Made by a program: the position numbers and the translations under genes. The notes under the pieces are model-generated. The model saw only the letters and a program-made list of their open reading frames with translations, searched no databases and was not told where the DNA came from. From NCBI GenBank assembly GCA_013299115.1, contig JAAFKA010000018.1, positions 49,594-113,593 of the forward strand: a DNA stretch of 64,000 nucleotides. The letters run 5' to 3'. This DNA is from Cytophagales bacterium (GTDB lineage: Bacteria; Bacteroidota; Bacteroidia; Cytophagales; Thermoflexibacteraceae). How positions within the stretch are numbered: position 1 is the first letter of the stretch; every line of letters starts with the position of its first letter. Positions 27,321 to 34,847 of the stretch are shown here, piece by piece.

Positions 27321-27407
27321 AAAAAACGAGGTTTTTGCTCAAAAAACTGAACAAAAACCTCATTTCTTTCATTTGAAAATCGTTGTAACTTCCTCATTTT
27401 GAACAAC
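27321..27407 (-). ncRNA. tracrRNA-like anti-repeat and tail, continuous with the array
   Basis: On the minus strand the 26-nt segment from 27407 to 27382 begins GTTGTTCAAAAT and ends AAGTTACAAC. Its end is complementary to the first 7 nt of the minus-strand CRISPR repeat (GTTGTAA), then, past single mismatches, to TT and CTTG. Its start pairs over 9 bp, with one bulged G, to the repeat end TTTGAAAAC. It is thus a degenerate inverted repeat, as a tracrRNA anti-repeat should be. A tail with a small TTTC/GAAA hairpin follows, then a 10-bp terminator stem (27361-27352 with 27337-27328) and seven T. It starts only 14 nt after the last repeat in the same direction, so array and tracrRNA could be one transcript. 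No separate promoter was identified. Confidence 0.65.
27328..27361 (-). terminator. Terminator of the guide-RNA transcript
   Basis: GAGGTTTTTG and CAAAAACCTC form a 10-bp stem. The T7 run follows it only on the minus strand (read as CTCGTTTTTTTG), so it ends leftward transcription coming from the array and anti-repeat rather than cas2. Confidence 0.65.
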
Positions 27408-27420
27408 ATACAGCAGGTAT

Positions 27421-27587
27421 GTTTTCAAATATCACATTTTGCAAGCAATTTACAACTGGTATGGGCTTTGTCCACAAAGCATAACGTTTTCAAATATCAC
27501 ATTTTGCAAGCAATTTACAACTAATAAAATCACATAATTTAAGTTTATTCTGTTTTCAAATATCACATTTTGCAAGCAATTTACAAC
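27421..27587 (-). CRISPR. Type II-C CRISPR array, three repeats, two spacers
   Basis: Three identical 36-bp repeats lie at 27421-27456, 27486-27521 and 27552-27587. On the plus strand they start GTTTTCAAATATC and end GCAATTTACAAC. The spacers are 29 bp (27457-27485) and 30 bp (27522-27551), normal for type II. The minus-strand reading GTTGTAAATTGCTTGC resembles the start of known Bacteroidota II-C repeats, and complementarity to the anti-repeat downstream supports leftward transcription from an AT-rich leader right of 27587. The spacer next to the anti-repeat contains an internal palindrome (CTTTGTGGACAAAG). Three perfect repeats indicate a very short but not decayed array. Confidence 0.95.
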
Positions 27588-27933
27588 AAATAGTAAAAAT
27601 TTAGGTAGTGGTAAAAAAGTATGATGCTTTTTTCAACAATAATTGTAATTTTTACAATGAATACATATTTTCATGCCAGCTTCGTGGTTCTCTAATTTGC
27701 GAGTTGTCGTACCATTGGAGAAACCACAAGTTTTTTTAACTGTTCTTCTGTTTCTTGACCGAATATAGTCGGGAGGCGTACCTCTGTTATTTCCTTCTAT
27801 GTTTTTGTGTACTCTTTTAACTAAGCATCGCCCCGTTTTATGTTTATTTTTAGGCAATATTTTCGCAAAAGTCTTCCAATTAAGTAGTTGAACCTAAGCA
27901 AAGCTATGTAAGATTGCAATACCGTCTTACTCT
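27588..27933. other. Gene-free leader side of the CRISPR array
   Basis: The first 60 bp are AT-rich, as expected for a leader. A GTGGTTCTC/GAGAAACCAC stem (27684-27727) followed by seven T at 27731-27737 would end a plus-strand transcript. A 74-codon minus-strand frame at 27633-27857 has Cys-x2-Cys near its end but no family resemblance. I see no convincing gene. Confidence 0.4.
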
Positions 27934-28143
27934 CTATCTATTGCCACTTTCACTCCGCACCAACATATCTACCCGATTAAACTTGTCGTTTTTATGTTGT
28001 TTATTTGTTTCACTCTCCAATATTTCTTCTGTTTTAACATCAAAACCCAACAATTCGGAGAGAAAACCCTCCAAAACCCCGAAGTTTGCCTTGTCTCTTA
28101 ATAGTTTTTTGACTGCCCAGTCAAAACGAATGAGATTTTCCAT
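27934..28143 (-). pseudogene. N-terminal fragment of an Rpn-type PD-(D/E)XK transposase/nuclease
   Basis: Sixty-nine codons begin MENLIRFDWAVKKLLRDKAN and continue VLEGFLSELLGFD and DKFNRVDMLV. This is the opening of Rpn-family proteins (about 300 residues), including the Asp of the nuclease core. It stops at RSESGNR before the E-x-K motif, and the remaining three quarters are missing. It is the mirror case of the C-terminal remnant at 3864-3968, though nothing shows that they were one gene. Confidence 0.7.
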
Positions 28144-28160
28144 TGCTTTTTATGTTTGGT

Positions 28161-28233
28161 ATTTGTTGCAAGTTGCTTTTATAGGTGACATCTTTTTAAA
28201 AGATGTCACCTATAAAAGCAACTTCTAACAAAT
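28161..28233. repeat. 73-bp palindrome, GATGTCACC variant of the dispersed family
   Basis: AAGTTGCTTTTATAGGTGAC continues through ATCTTTT to a centre near 28197 and is mirrored to 28224; ATTTGTT/AACAAAT extend the arms to 28161 and 28233. The core has GGTGACATC instead of GATGACATC with the matching change on the other arm. It begins 18 bp upstream of the Rpn fragment start. Confidence 0.8.
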
Positions 28234-28259
28234 ATCTTGTTTTTATCGATAAAATGCAA

Positions 28260-28368
28260 ACACCGCAAAGTTTTTTAACCTTTGCGGTGTGGTTGCAATT
28301 AAAACTACCATTCGCCTGAAGGCGAATACACAGAAACCGCCGCCATTGTTTGTGTCCTCACAAACAAT
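28260..28368. terminator. Three successive hairpins after the acyl-CoA ligase gene
   Basis: ACACCGCAAAG/CTTTGCGGTGT at 28260-28290, ATTCGCCTGAAGGCGAAT at 28311-28328 and ATTGTTTGTG/CACAAACAAT at 28345-28368. The last lies 8 bp past the ligase stop. The first has an internal T6 loop and a weak tail. Confidence 0.45.
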
Positions 28369-28375
28369 CTCCTAT

Positions 28376-30148
28376 TTATCTTTCTCCCGCAGCGTAGATT
28401 TCGTTTACCATTTTTTCGTACTTGCTCATAATGGCTTTGCGTTTTAGTTTCAAAGTAGGTGTCAATTCGCCACCTTCTATTGACCAACCTGCGGGCATTA
28501 ATTTGAAAGTTTTTACTTGTTCCCAATTGCCAAAGCCTTTGTTAAATTCCTTGATGTCTTTTTCTATCGCAGCTATTACTTCTGGATTTTTAGACATGGC
28601 TTCGTCTGTTGTGTAAGCTATTCCTTTTTCTTGACTCCAGACTTTGATATACTCAAAATTAGGCACTATCAAGGCAGCAGGGAATTTTTGGTTTTCGCCT
28701 ATGACCATAATTTGCTCAATCAACGGACATTCTTTGAATTTATTTTCCAAAACTTGTGGGGCTACATATTTGCCACCCGAAGTTTTAAACATTTCTTTTT
28801 TGCGGTCTGTGATTTTCAAAAATCTGTTTTCTACAAAAATACCAATGTCACCTGTGTGAAACCAACCATCTTTTATTACTTCGGCAGTCATTTCAGGGTT
28901 TTTGTAGTAGCCCTTCATCACGTTGCGACCTTTGCAAAGAATTTCGCCATCGTCTGCTATTTTGACTTGCACGCCCGGAACAGTAGGACCTACGCAACCA
29001 ATTCGCATATCTTTGTGAGTGGCTATACAACAAGCAATAACAGGGGAGGTTTCGGTCAAGCCGTAGCCTTCGCATACTTTGAGGCCTGCTGCCCAAAATA
29101 CCCTGGACAAACGAGGTTGCAAAGCTGCCGAGCCTACCTGAATCTGCACAATATTTCCGCCCAAAGCCTCACGCCACTTGCTGAAAATCAGCTTGTTAGC
29201 CAAATCTAATTGCATATTATAGAACCAACCTTTGTAGATGTGTGGTTCATATTCTAAGCCCAAATTAACTGCCCAGAAAAACAGTTTTTTCTTGATACCT
29301 TCTAAGGCGTGTCCTTTTGCCACTATTTTGTCATAGACTTTTTCGAGCAAACGAGGTACAGTGCAGAAAGTATGCGGTTTTACTTCTTGGAGGTTAGCCC
29401 CGATGGTGTCTATACTTTCGGCATAGTAGATAGAGCAACCTTTATACATATAGACATATAAAGCTGTTCTTTCGTAAATATGGCACAGAGGTAAGAAACT
29501 CAACGCCTTTGCCTGCCCCAACGGAAGGTCTATGGCTTCGTGAGAGGCTAAGGCATTGCTTACGATGTTGTCGTGAGAAAGCATAACCCCTTTAGGTTTT
29601 CCTGTTGTGCCAGAAGTGTAAATGAGAGTCAATAAATCGTCTGCCTGTACCGCAGCTTTGAGTGGGTCTAATTGTTTGACATCTTCATTTTTGCCTAACT
29701 CCTCTACCTCTGACCAATGGGCAGCACCTTGTACCCTCTCGAAAGTGAATATTTTTTGCATACTTACCAAACCTTGTACGGCTTGCGTAGCTTTTTTGTA
29801 TAAATCACTTCCTGCAACGAAGGCAAATTTTGCCTCGCAGTTCTCAAAAATAAATTTGTAATCCTCAATTGTAATCGTAGGATACATTGGTACACTTACT
29901 GCACCTATTTGTTGGACAGCCAACTCAACGATAGTCCATTCTGGACGGTTGGGCGAAATGATGGCTACTTTGTCATCTTTTTTCACACCCAATTTGACCA
30001 AACCCAAACTAATGCGGTTTACGACATCAATGACATCTTTGGTACTATAATTAAACCACTTGCCATTTTGCTTATAACTCAGGCAATCTGTTTTGGGATA
30101 TTTGGCTGCTTGATAATACAAAAAGTCAAATGCTCTTTTTATTTCCAT
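28376..30148 (-). CDS. Long-chain fatty acid-CoA ligase
   Basis: A 590-residue ANL-superfamily enzyme. The AMP-binding P-loop is LIYTSGTTGKPKGVM, followed by CEGYGLTETSPVIA, DGWFHTGDIGIF and the hinge ITDRKKEMFKTSGGKYVAP, with the C-terminal catalytic Lys region near LKLKRKAIM. Together these match FadD/FAA1-like long-chain acyl-CoA synthetases, which activate fatty acids with ATP and CoA at the inner membrane face. No beta-oxidation genes are adjacent. The gene is monocistronic; three hairpins follow it, and a long A/T-rich gap (30149-30381) with poly-A runs precedes it. Confidence 0.9.
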   Translation of the reverse strand: MEIKRAFDFLYYQAAKYPKTDCLSYKQNGKWFNYSTKDVIDVVNRISLGLVKLGVKKDDKVAIISPNRPEWTIVELAVQQIGAVSVPMYPTITIEDYKFIFENCEAKFAFVAGSDLYKKATQAVQGLVSMQKIFTFERVQGAAHWSEVEELGKNEDVKQLDPLKAAVQADDLLTLIYTSGTTGKPKGVMLSHDNIVSNALASHEAIDLPLGQAKALSFLPLCHIYERTALYVYMYKGCSIYYAESIDTIGANLQEVKPHTFCTVPRLLEKVYDKIVAKGHALEGIKKKLFFWAVNLGLEYEPHIYKGWFYNMQLDLANKLIFSKWREALGGNIVQIQVGSAALQPRLSRVFWAAGLKVCEGYGLTETSPVIACCIATHKDMRIGCVGPTVPGVQVKIADDGEILCKGRNVMKGYYKNPEMTAEVIKDGWFHTGDIGIFVENRFLKITDRKKEMFKTSGGKYVAPQVLENKFKECPLIEQIMVIGENQKFPAALIVPNFEYIKVWSQEKGIAYTTDEAMSKNPEVIAAIEKDIKEFNKGFGNWEQVKTFKLMPAGWSIEGGELTPTLKLKRKAIMSKYEKMVNEIYAAGER

Positions 30149-30381
30149 GTTTTGCTTACAATTAAGGTTGATTACTATAAATTACCTAATTAACAACAAG
30201 TATATAAAATTTTGGAATTAATATGATAAAAAAACTAAACTTTTTTTTTGTTCTCCAAAAAAAAATTAAATTTGTTGAAATTTTTATGTAAGAAAACTAC
30301 CAAATTTGCAAAAAAAGTTGTAGTTTGGCACGTTGCAAATCAACAATAGGCTTTTTGCTTGATTGACAAAGAGTTAGAATG

Positions 30382-30473
30382 TGTAGTGTGGACTTTAGTC
30401 GGGGACGCCTAGTCCACACATAACGGTTATTAAGTGTGTGGGCTAGGCGTCCCCGACTAAAGTCCACACTACA
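30382..30473. repeat. 92-bp CTAAAGTCC-family palindrome
   Basis: TGTAGTGTGGACTTTAGTCG and onward to CACAC pairs with the arm ending GACTAAAGTCCACACTACA over nearly 38 bp, around an ACGGTTATTAAG loop. It contains GGGGACGCC on each arm; GGCGTCCCC also appears in the copy at 16587. It fills the 417-bp gene-free stretch before the TPR gene. Confidence 0.75.
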
Positions 30474-30565
30474 GTTTGGTACGAATTTAGAATATAATTT
30501 TGTAAACAGTTTGTAAATAATTTCTAATGGTCTAACATTTACTTCAAAAAATAATCAAATAAGTT

Positions 30566-31948
30566 ATGGTACGCAAATTATTAATGACTGCCCTCATCAT
30601 TGGTTCTACCAGTTTTGGTGTGGTCTATGCACAAGGTCCTGCCAATGGCGATGGGCTGGAGTTTCTTTTAGAGGCTGAAAAAATGAAAGAAGCCAAAAAT
30701 TTTCCCGGTGCTATTGCCTCTTATGACAAAGCCATAAAAGCAGCTCCTGCCAATCACGAATACGTATTCAGGAAGGGCAAGGTCTATATGATAAATATGC
30801 AGGACAAGGACAATGCTATTTTGTGTTTCGAAAAAACCGTACAACTCAAAAAAGATTATGTGGACGGACACAAAGCATTGGCTATTTTATACAAGCAAAA
30901 GAACAAATTGCCCGAAGCTGTTAAGCATTATGACGAGGCTTTCAAATATGAGCCTGACCCTCAAAAAAAGGCGGAGTATAAACTCAATATTGTGAAAATA
31001 CTCTCCAAAATGAAAAAGTTTAATGAGGCAGGCAATCACATTAACGATGCCAAACAAGTAGCCCCAGACAATCTCGATGTGTTGTATTTCGACTCTCGTT
31101 ATAACAATACCTTTGGTAAATACGAAGCAGCCAAAACAAGTGCCTTGAAAGCCACTACTTCGCCTGCTCTCAAAATGGACGACCCTAAGAATTATGCAAA
31201 ATATTTTTTCGAATTGGGACTTGCCTACTACAAACTGGAAAAATATGATGATGCCAATGCTGCCTTCGCAAAAGCAAACTTCGGACCTTACAAAAGATTT
31301 ATCTTAGAAATGAGTCCGCAATATTTCCAAACCTTAGCTAACTCTTACTTTAAAGTGTTCGAATTAGACGAAAGCAAAGGCTATTTGGAAACTGCCCTCA
31401 AAATGAAAAAAGATTTTTCGGCTGCTCATGAATTGCTTACTAAAATAGCCTTGTCTAAAACCGACAAAGCTGCCGTTATCAAAGCAAAACAAACAGGCAT
31501 AGAAATAGAAAGAGACCAAGTAAAACGTGGACAACTTTGTGGCGAATTGACCGAAATGTTGTTTGAGGCGGGCAAATATGCAGATGCTATTGTGTTTGCA
31601 GACGAAGCTGTAAAAGCAAATCCAAACAATTACAACGCCATGTTTGTCAAAGCCTTAGCTTTGTCTAAAATGAACAAACACACCGAGTCTATTGATTTGT
31701 TGCAAAACACCTTAAAATACCCAGGTTTAGACCAAGAAACCAAAGCCCAATTCAATTTTGCTTTGGGATTGATTTACGGAAAAGCCTCTAACTCCAAATT
31801 GGCTGATACTTCGTTCAAAAAAGCTGTTTATGGTTCTTTCAAATACGCTGCCATGGCCGAACTCAAAAAATTGGGTGACCCCGCAGGTGGCGAAGAAACA
31901 GACCCCGCAGATGACGGAGGTGATGCAGCTGAGGATATGAAAGACTAA
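30566..31948 (+). CDS. Exported TPR-repeat protein
   Basis: The 460-residue product starts with a signal peptide (MVRKLLMTALIIGSTSFGVV, cleaved near VYAQ). At least six TPR-like helical repeats follow, recognisable by the pattern A..Y..A....P: AIASYDKAIKAAP, AILCFEKTVQL, AVKHYDEAFKYEP, AIVFADEAVKANP, SIDLLQNTLKYPG. The C-terminal 20 residues are acidic (EETDPADDGGDAAEDMKD). TPR proteins in the periplasm are protein-protein scaffolds; the partner cannot be deduced. The gene stands alone. Confidence 0.85.
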   Translation: MVRKLLMTALIIGSTSFGVVYAQGPANGDGLEFLLEAEKMKEAKNFPGAIASYDKAIKAAPANHEYVFRKGKVYMINMQDKDNAILCFEKTVQLKKDYVDGHKALAILYKQKNKLPEAVKHYDEAFKYEPDPQKKAEYKLNIVKILSKMKKFNEAGNHINDAKQVAPDNLDVLYFDSRYNNTFGKYEAAKTSALKATTSPALKMDDPKNYAKYFFELGLAYYKLEKYDDANAAFAKANFGPYKRFILEMSPQYFQTLANSYFKVFELDESKGYLETALKMKKDFSAAHELLTKIALSKTDKAAVIKAKQTGIEIERDQVKRGQLCGELTEMLFEAGKYADAIVFADEAVKANPNNYNAMFVKALALSKMNKHTESIDLLQNTLKYPGLDQETKAQFNFALGLIYGKASNSKLADTSFKKAVYGSFKYAAMAELKKLGDPAGGEETDPADDGGDAAEDMKD

Positions 31949-32002
31949 GCAATAACATGAAATAAGAGGTATAAAATATGAAATTAAGTAATTGATTATC
32001 AG

Positions 32003-32054
32003 TTATTTAATTTCGTATTTTATACCAATTATTTAATTTCGTATTTTATACCAA
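32003..32054. repeat. 26-bp direct repeat, two copies
   Basis: TTATTTAATTTCGTATTTTA followed by TACCAA occurs back to back at 32003-32028 and 32029-32054, with a partial third start. It lies between the TPR gene and the lipoprotein gene. Confidence 0.7.
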
Positions 32055-32176
32055 TTATTTCTTATTAATGTACTACAATTTAACCTGTAAAACAAATATC
32101 AATAGCAAAAGTACCTTCAACCGTGCTTTCAAATGGTTTACAAAAAATCTCTAACCTAATCTAAATTATAATTATC

Positions 32177-33124
32177 ATGAAAAAGTTCTTTTTATTATTC
32201 ATTGCTATACTCTTTTTGGGTTTGGCAAGTTGCTCGTCTGAAGACCCAAAACCAGAAACAAAATGTTTGGTTACAAAGCAAATAAATGCTAATGGAAACT
32301 ATATTGAATATACCTACAATGGAGATTTGGCAGTCAAAGTAGAATCTAAAACTGCAAGTGGCAAAATACTTCTTTCAACAGAATATCAGTATAATGGCAC
32401 AAAACGTACCAGACTTTCGCAGTTTGACCACCAAACAGGCACACCTATTCTTACCTATTTGCTTATTGAGGAGTATGCAGGGAATAACCTTGTCAAGAGG
32501 CAAAGCTCAAATTATGATAGAACAAGCAAATTGACAGGTCAAAGCACTACGATTTCTGAATTTGATGCCAATGGCAACAAAGTAAAAGATGTTACAACAA
32601 ACCTATATACTGAACCATCAGGGGCAACCTCTACATTCGAAAGCATGACCACGTATGAATACAATGGAAAATTGATGATAAAACAAAATAGGTTTTCTAA
32701 AAATAGAACAACAAATCAATTTGTTTTATCTAGTTTTAGTTCTTTCGAACATGACTCTAACGGCAATGTCATAGTACAGAAATCATATATCAGCACAGGG
32801 CAACTTTTTTCCACTACCACAAATACTTATAGCAGTACCAATAAAATATTGAAAGTCGTAAGAGAAGTAAGTGGAAAAAGCTATGTTTCTGCCTTGTATG
32901 AGTATGATGCAAAAGACAACTCAACTTTGACTGTATTTTTTGAAGAAGATGGGAAAAAATCTTATGAAAATAAGATAACTTATGAATATGATTCAAAAGG
33001 TAACATCACAAAATCTGTAACAGTGAACAACAACTACTATGACCCAAACACTGGCGGAGTCTTAGCTGCTCCATTTACAAGCATCACTACTACCTTTACT
33101 TACGAGTATCAATGCCCAAAATAA
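32177..33124 (+). CDS. Lipoprotein with YD-like repeats
   Basis: The 315-residue protein has a lipoprotein signal (MKKFFLLFIAILFLGLASCS, lipobox LASC, Cys 19). The mature part is a series of beta-strand repeats with Tyr-Glu-Tyr and Asn-Gly turns (NYIEYTYNGDLAVKVE, TTYEYNGKLMIK, SFEHDSNGNVIVQ, ITYEYDSKGNITKSV), resembling YD/Rhs-type repeats. Such lipoproteins are common and poorly understood in Bacteroidota. No toxin or secretion partner lies nearby, and it is preceded and followed by repeats. Confidence 0.75.
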   Translation: MKKFFLLFIAILFLGLASCSSEDPKPETKCLVTKQINANGNYIEYTYNGDLAVKVESKTASGKILLSTEYQYNGTKRTRLSQFDHQTGTPILTYLLIEEYAGNNLVKRQSSNYDRTSKLTGQSTTISEFDANGNKVKDVTTNLYTEPSGATSTFESMTTYEYNGKLMIKQNRFSKNRTTNQFVLSSFSSFEHDSNGNVIVQKSYISTGQLFSTTTNTYSSTNKILKVVREVSGKSYVSALYEYDAKDNSTLTVFFEEDGKKSYENKITYEYDSKGNITKSVTVNNNYYDPNTGGVLAAPFTSITTTFTYEYQCPK

Positions 33125-33147
33125 ATCGAAAAAATTGGTTTTAGTAT

Positions 33148-33240
33148 TAGAGTTTATGAATAAATTTTTGTTATGAGGTTTGAAAAAAGATGTCATTTTT
33201 TTGAAAAATGACATCTTTCAAAAATTATTCATAAACTCTA
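33148..33240. repeat. 93-bp MITE-like palindromic element, copy B
   Basis: It carries the same 16-bp terminal inverted repeats as 16442-16549 (TAGAGTTTATGAATAA and its complement ending at 33240), with internal AAAAGATGTCATTTTT/AAAAATGACATCTTT. It is 15 bp shorter than copy A, the difference being in the central and right parts. Confidence 0.8.
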
Positions 33241-33293
33241 TTGGACTTTAGCCTAATGCTGAGAAACTTAAAACTTATAACTCCTCAAAACCT

Positions 33294-33623
33294 ATGAAAA
33301 CCATAATTTTATTGCTCATTTCCAATATCTTTATGACCTTTGCGTGGTATGGGCATCTGAAATTTAAGGAAATAGACCTTTGGAAAGTGATTTTGGTCAG
33401 TTGGGGAATTGCTTTTTTTGAGTATATTTTTCAAGTTCCCGCCAACAGGTTGGGGCATGGGCAGTTTAATGCTACCGAACTCAAAACTATTCAAGAGGTC
33501 ATTAGCTTGTCTGTTTTTGTTGCTTTTTCTGTGCTATACCTCAAAGAAGAACTAAAATGGAACTATATTTTAGGCTTTGTGCTGATAGTGGCTGCGGTAT
33601 TTGTGATTTTTAAGAAGTGGTAG
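33294..33623 (+). CDS. DUF486 small DMT-like membrane protein
   Basis: A 109-residue protein with four membrane helices. NIFMTFAWYGHLKF, FFEYIFQVPANRLGH and the C-terminal LGFVLIVAAVFVIFKKW are the hallmark blocks of DUF486, a small relative of the drug/metabolite transporter fold. No substrate is known. It stands alone between a palindromic element and nuoG. Confidence 0.85.
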   Translation: MKTIILLLISNIFMTFAWYGHLKFKEIDLWKVILVSWGIAFFEYIFQVPANRLGHGQFNATELKTIQEVISLSVFVAFSVLYLKEELKWNYILGFVLIVAAVFVIFKKW

Positions 33624-33739
33624 TAGGTAAGTGTATTAAATTTAATTGCAAAACATTATTGTATTTTCAAAATTCATTGCTAATTTGCTTAACAATTTAT
33701 TGTAACAAAAGATTAGGCTTATTGTAACTATTTTCATAC

Positions 33740-34756
33740 ATGGCAAAAATTACCTTTGACGGAATAGAAATTGAAGTACCCGATGGCACAACAATTTTGC
33801 AAGCTGCCCGACAAATAGGCGGTGACATCGTGCCACCTGCTATGTGCTACTACTCTACGCTAAAAGGCACAGGCGGAAAATGTAGGGCTTGTTTAGTAAA
33901 AGTATCAGCTGGCTCGGCTAAAGACCCTCGTCCTATGCCAAAATTGGTGGCTTCTTGCATTACACCTGTGCAAGACGGTATGGTGGTGCAAAATACAACC
34001 AATCCCGAAGTTTTGGAGGTTCGCAAAGGTATTGTGGAGTTTTTGCTCATCAACCACCCCTTAGACTGCCCCATTTGCGACCAAGCTGGCGAATGTGATT
34101 TGCAAAATTTTGCCTTCAAACATGGCAACGTAAGACAAAGATACGAAGAAAAACGCCGTATTTTTGAGAAAATAGATATTGGTAGGTATATTCAACTCCA
34201 CATGACTCGTTGTATCTTGTGCTACCGTTGTGTTTATACTGCCGACCAACTCACGAATAAAAGAGTGCATGGCGTACTGAAACGTGGCGACTCGGCTGAA
34301 ATTGGTACGTATATCAGCAATGTAATGGAAAATGACTTTTCGGGCAACGTCATCGATGTGTGTCCTGTGGGGGCTTTGACTGACAAAACTTTCCGTTTTA
34401 AAAGCAGAGTTTGGTTTTCTAAACCTGTAGATGCCCACCGCAACTGCGACAAGTGCTGCGGAAAAGTGGTGCTTTGGTACAAAGGTGATGATGTATTGCG
34501 AGTTACTTCACGTCGAAATGAATACAACGAAGCTGTTGAGTTTATTTGCAACACTTGCCGTTTCGAAACCAAAAAGACTGCTGATTGGGTGATAGAAGGA
34601 CCAAGAAAAATTGAACGTAATTCGGTTATTGCACAGGGGCATTATGAAAAACTAAAAGAACCTGCTTTTACCATTCAATATGCTCACGAACACTACAAAC
34701 AGATAGACGACACCAGAACTTCACAAGTGGAGCAAATGAAGTTGATAGAAAAATAG
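33740..34756 (+). CDS. nuoG: NADH-quinone oxidoreductase subunit G, short Bacteroidota form
   Basis: The 338-residue protein starts MAKITFDGIEIEVPDGTTIL, a 2Fe-2S ferredoxin-like domain with MCYYS, KCRACLV and ASCITP cysteines. A His/Cys cluster domain follows (HPLDCPICDQAGECDLQ), then RCILCYRCVY and VCPVGAL for 4Fe-4S centres. A second pair of motifs, NCDKCCGKV and ICNTCRFE, marks the remnant of the molybdopterin-type domain; the rest of the 700-900-residue subunit is absent, as is common in this phylum. It passes electrons through complex I. Other nuo genes are not adjacent; nuoC lies 7 kb away. Confidence 0.88.
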   Translation: MAKITFDGIEIEVPDGTTILQAARQIGGDIVPPAMCYYSTLKGTGGKCRACLVKVSAGSAKDPRPMPKLVASCITPVQDGMVVQNTTNPEVLEVRKGIVEFLLINHPLDCPICDQAGECDLQNFAFKHGNVRQRYEEKRRIFEKIDIGRYIQLHMTRCILCYRCVYTADQLTNKRVHGVLKRGDSAEIGTYISNVMENDFSGNVIDVCPVGALTDKTFRFKSRVWFSKPVDAHRNCDKCCGKVVLWYKGDDVLRVTSRRNEYNEAVEFICNTCRFETKKTADWVIEGPRKIERNSVIAQGHYEKLKEPAFTIQYAHEHYKQIDDTRTSQVEQMKLIEK

Positions 34757-34778
34757 GCTGTTTTTGCTATATTTTGAT

Positions 34779-34815
34779 AAACCTTACGAAGTTTCTAAGA
34801 CTTTGTAAGGTTTTG
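34779..34815 (+). terminator. Terminator of nuoG
   Basis: AAACCTTAC..AAG and CTT..GTAAGGTTTTG form an imperfect stem 23 bp after the nuoG stop with a short T-run. The convergent gene at 34848 could also use it. Confidence 0.55.
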
Positions 34816-34847
34816 TGTTTGATAAGGTATGTGAAGGTTCAAATTAA

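Noticed and set aside
27645..27740. Alternative plus-strand tracrRNA: TTTACAAT pairs with the repeat start and a T7 terminator follows
   Set aside because: Only about 8 bp plus a short upper stem pair, against complementarity at both repeat ends for 27382-27407. Kept only as a fallback.
27633..27857. 74-codon minus-strand frame with Cys-x2-Cys near its end
   Set aside because: No family resemblance, unusual composition, and it overlaps a hairpin with T-tract on the other strand and the probable CRISPR leader.
27914..28228. 104-codon plus-strand frame opposite the Rpn fragment
   Set aside because: It is the shadow of the minus-strand Rpn fragment, which has clear family sequence.
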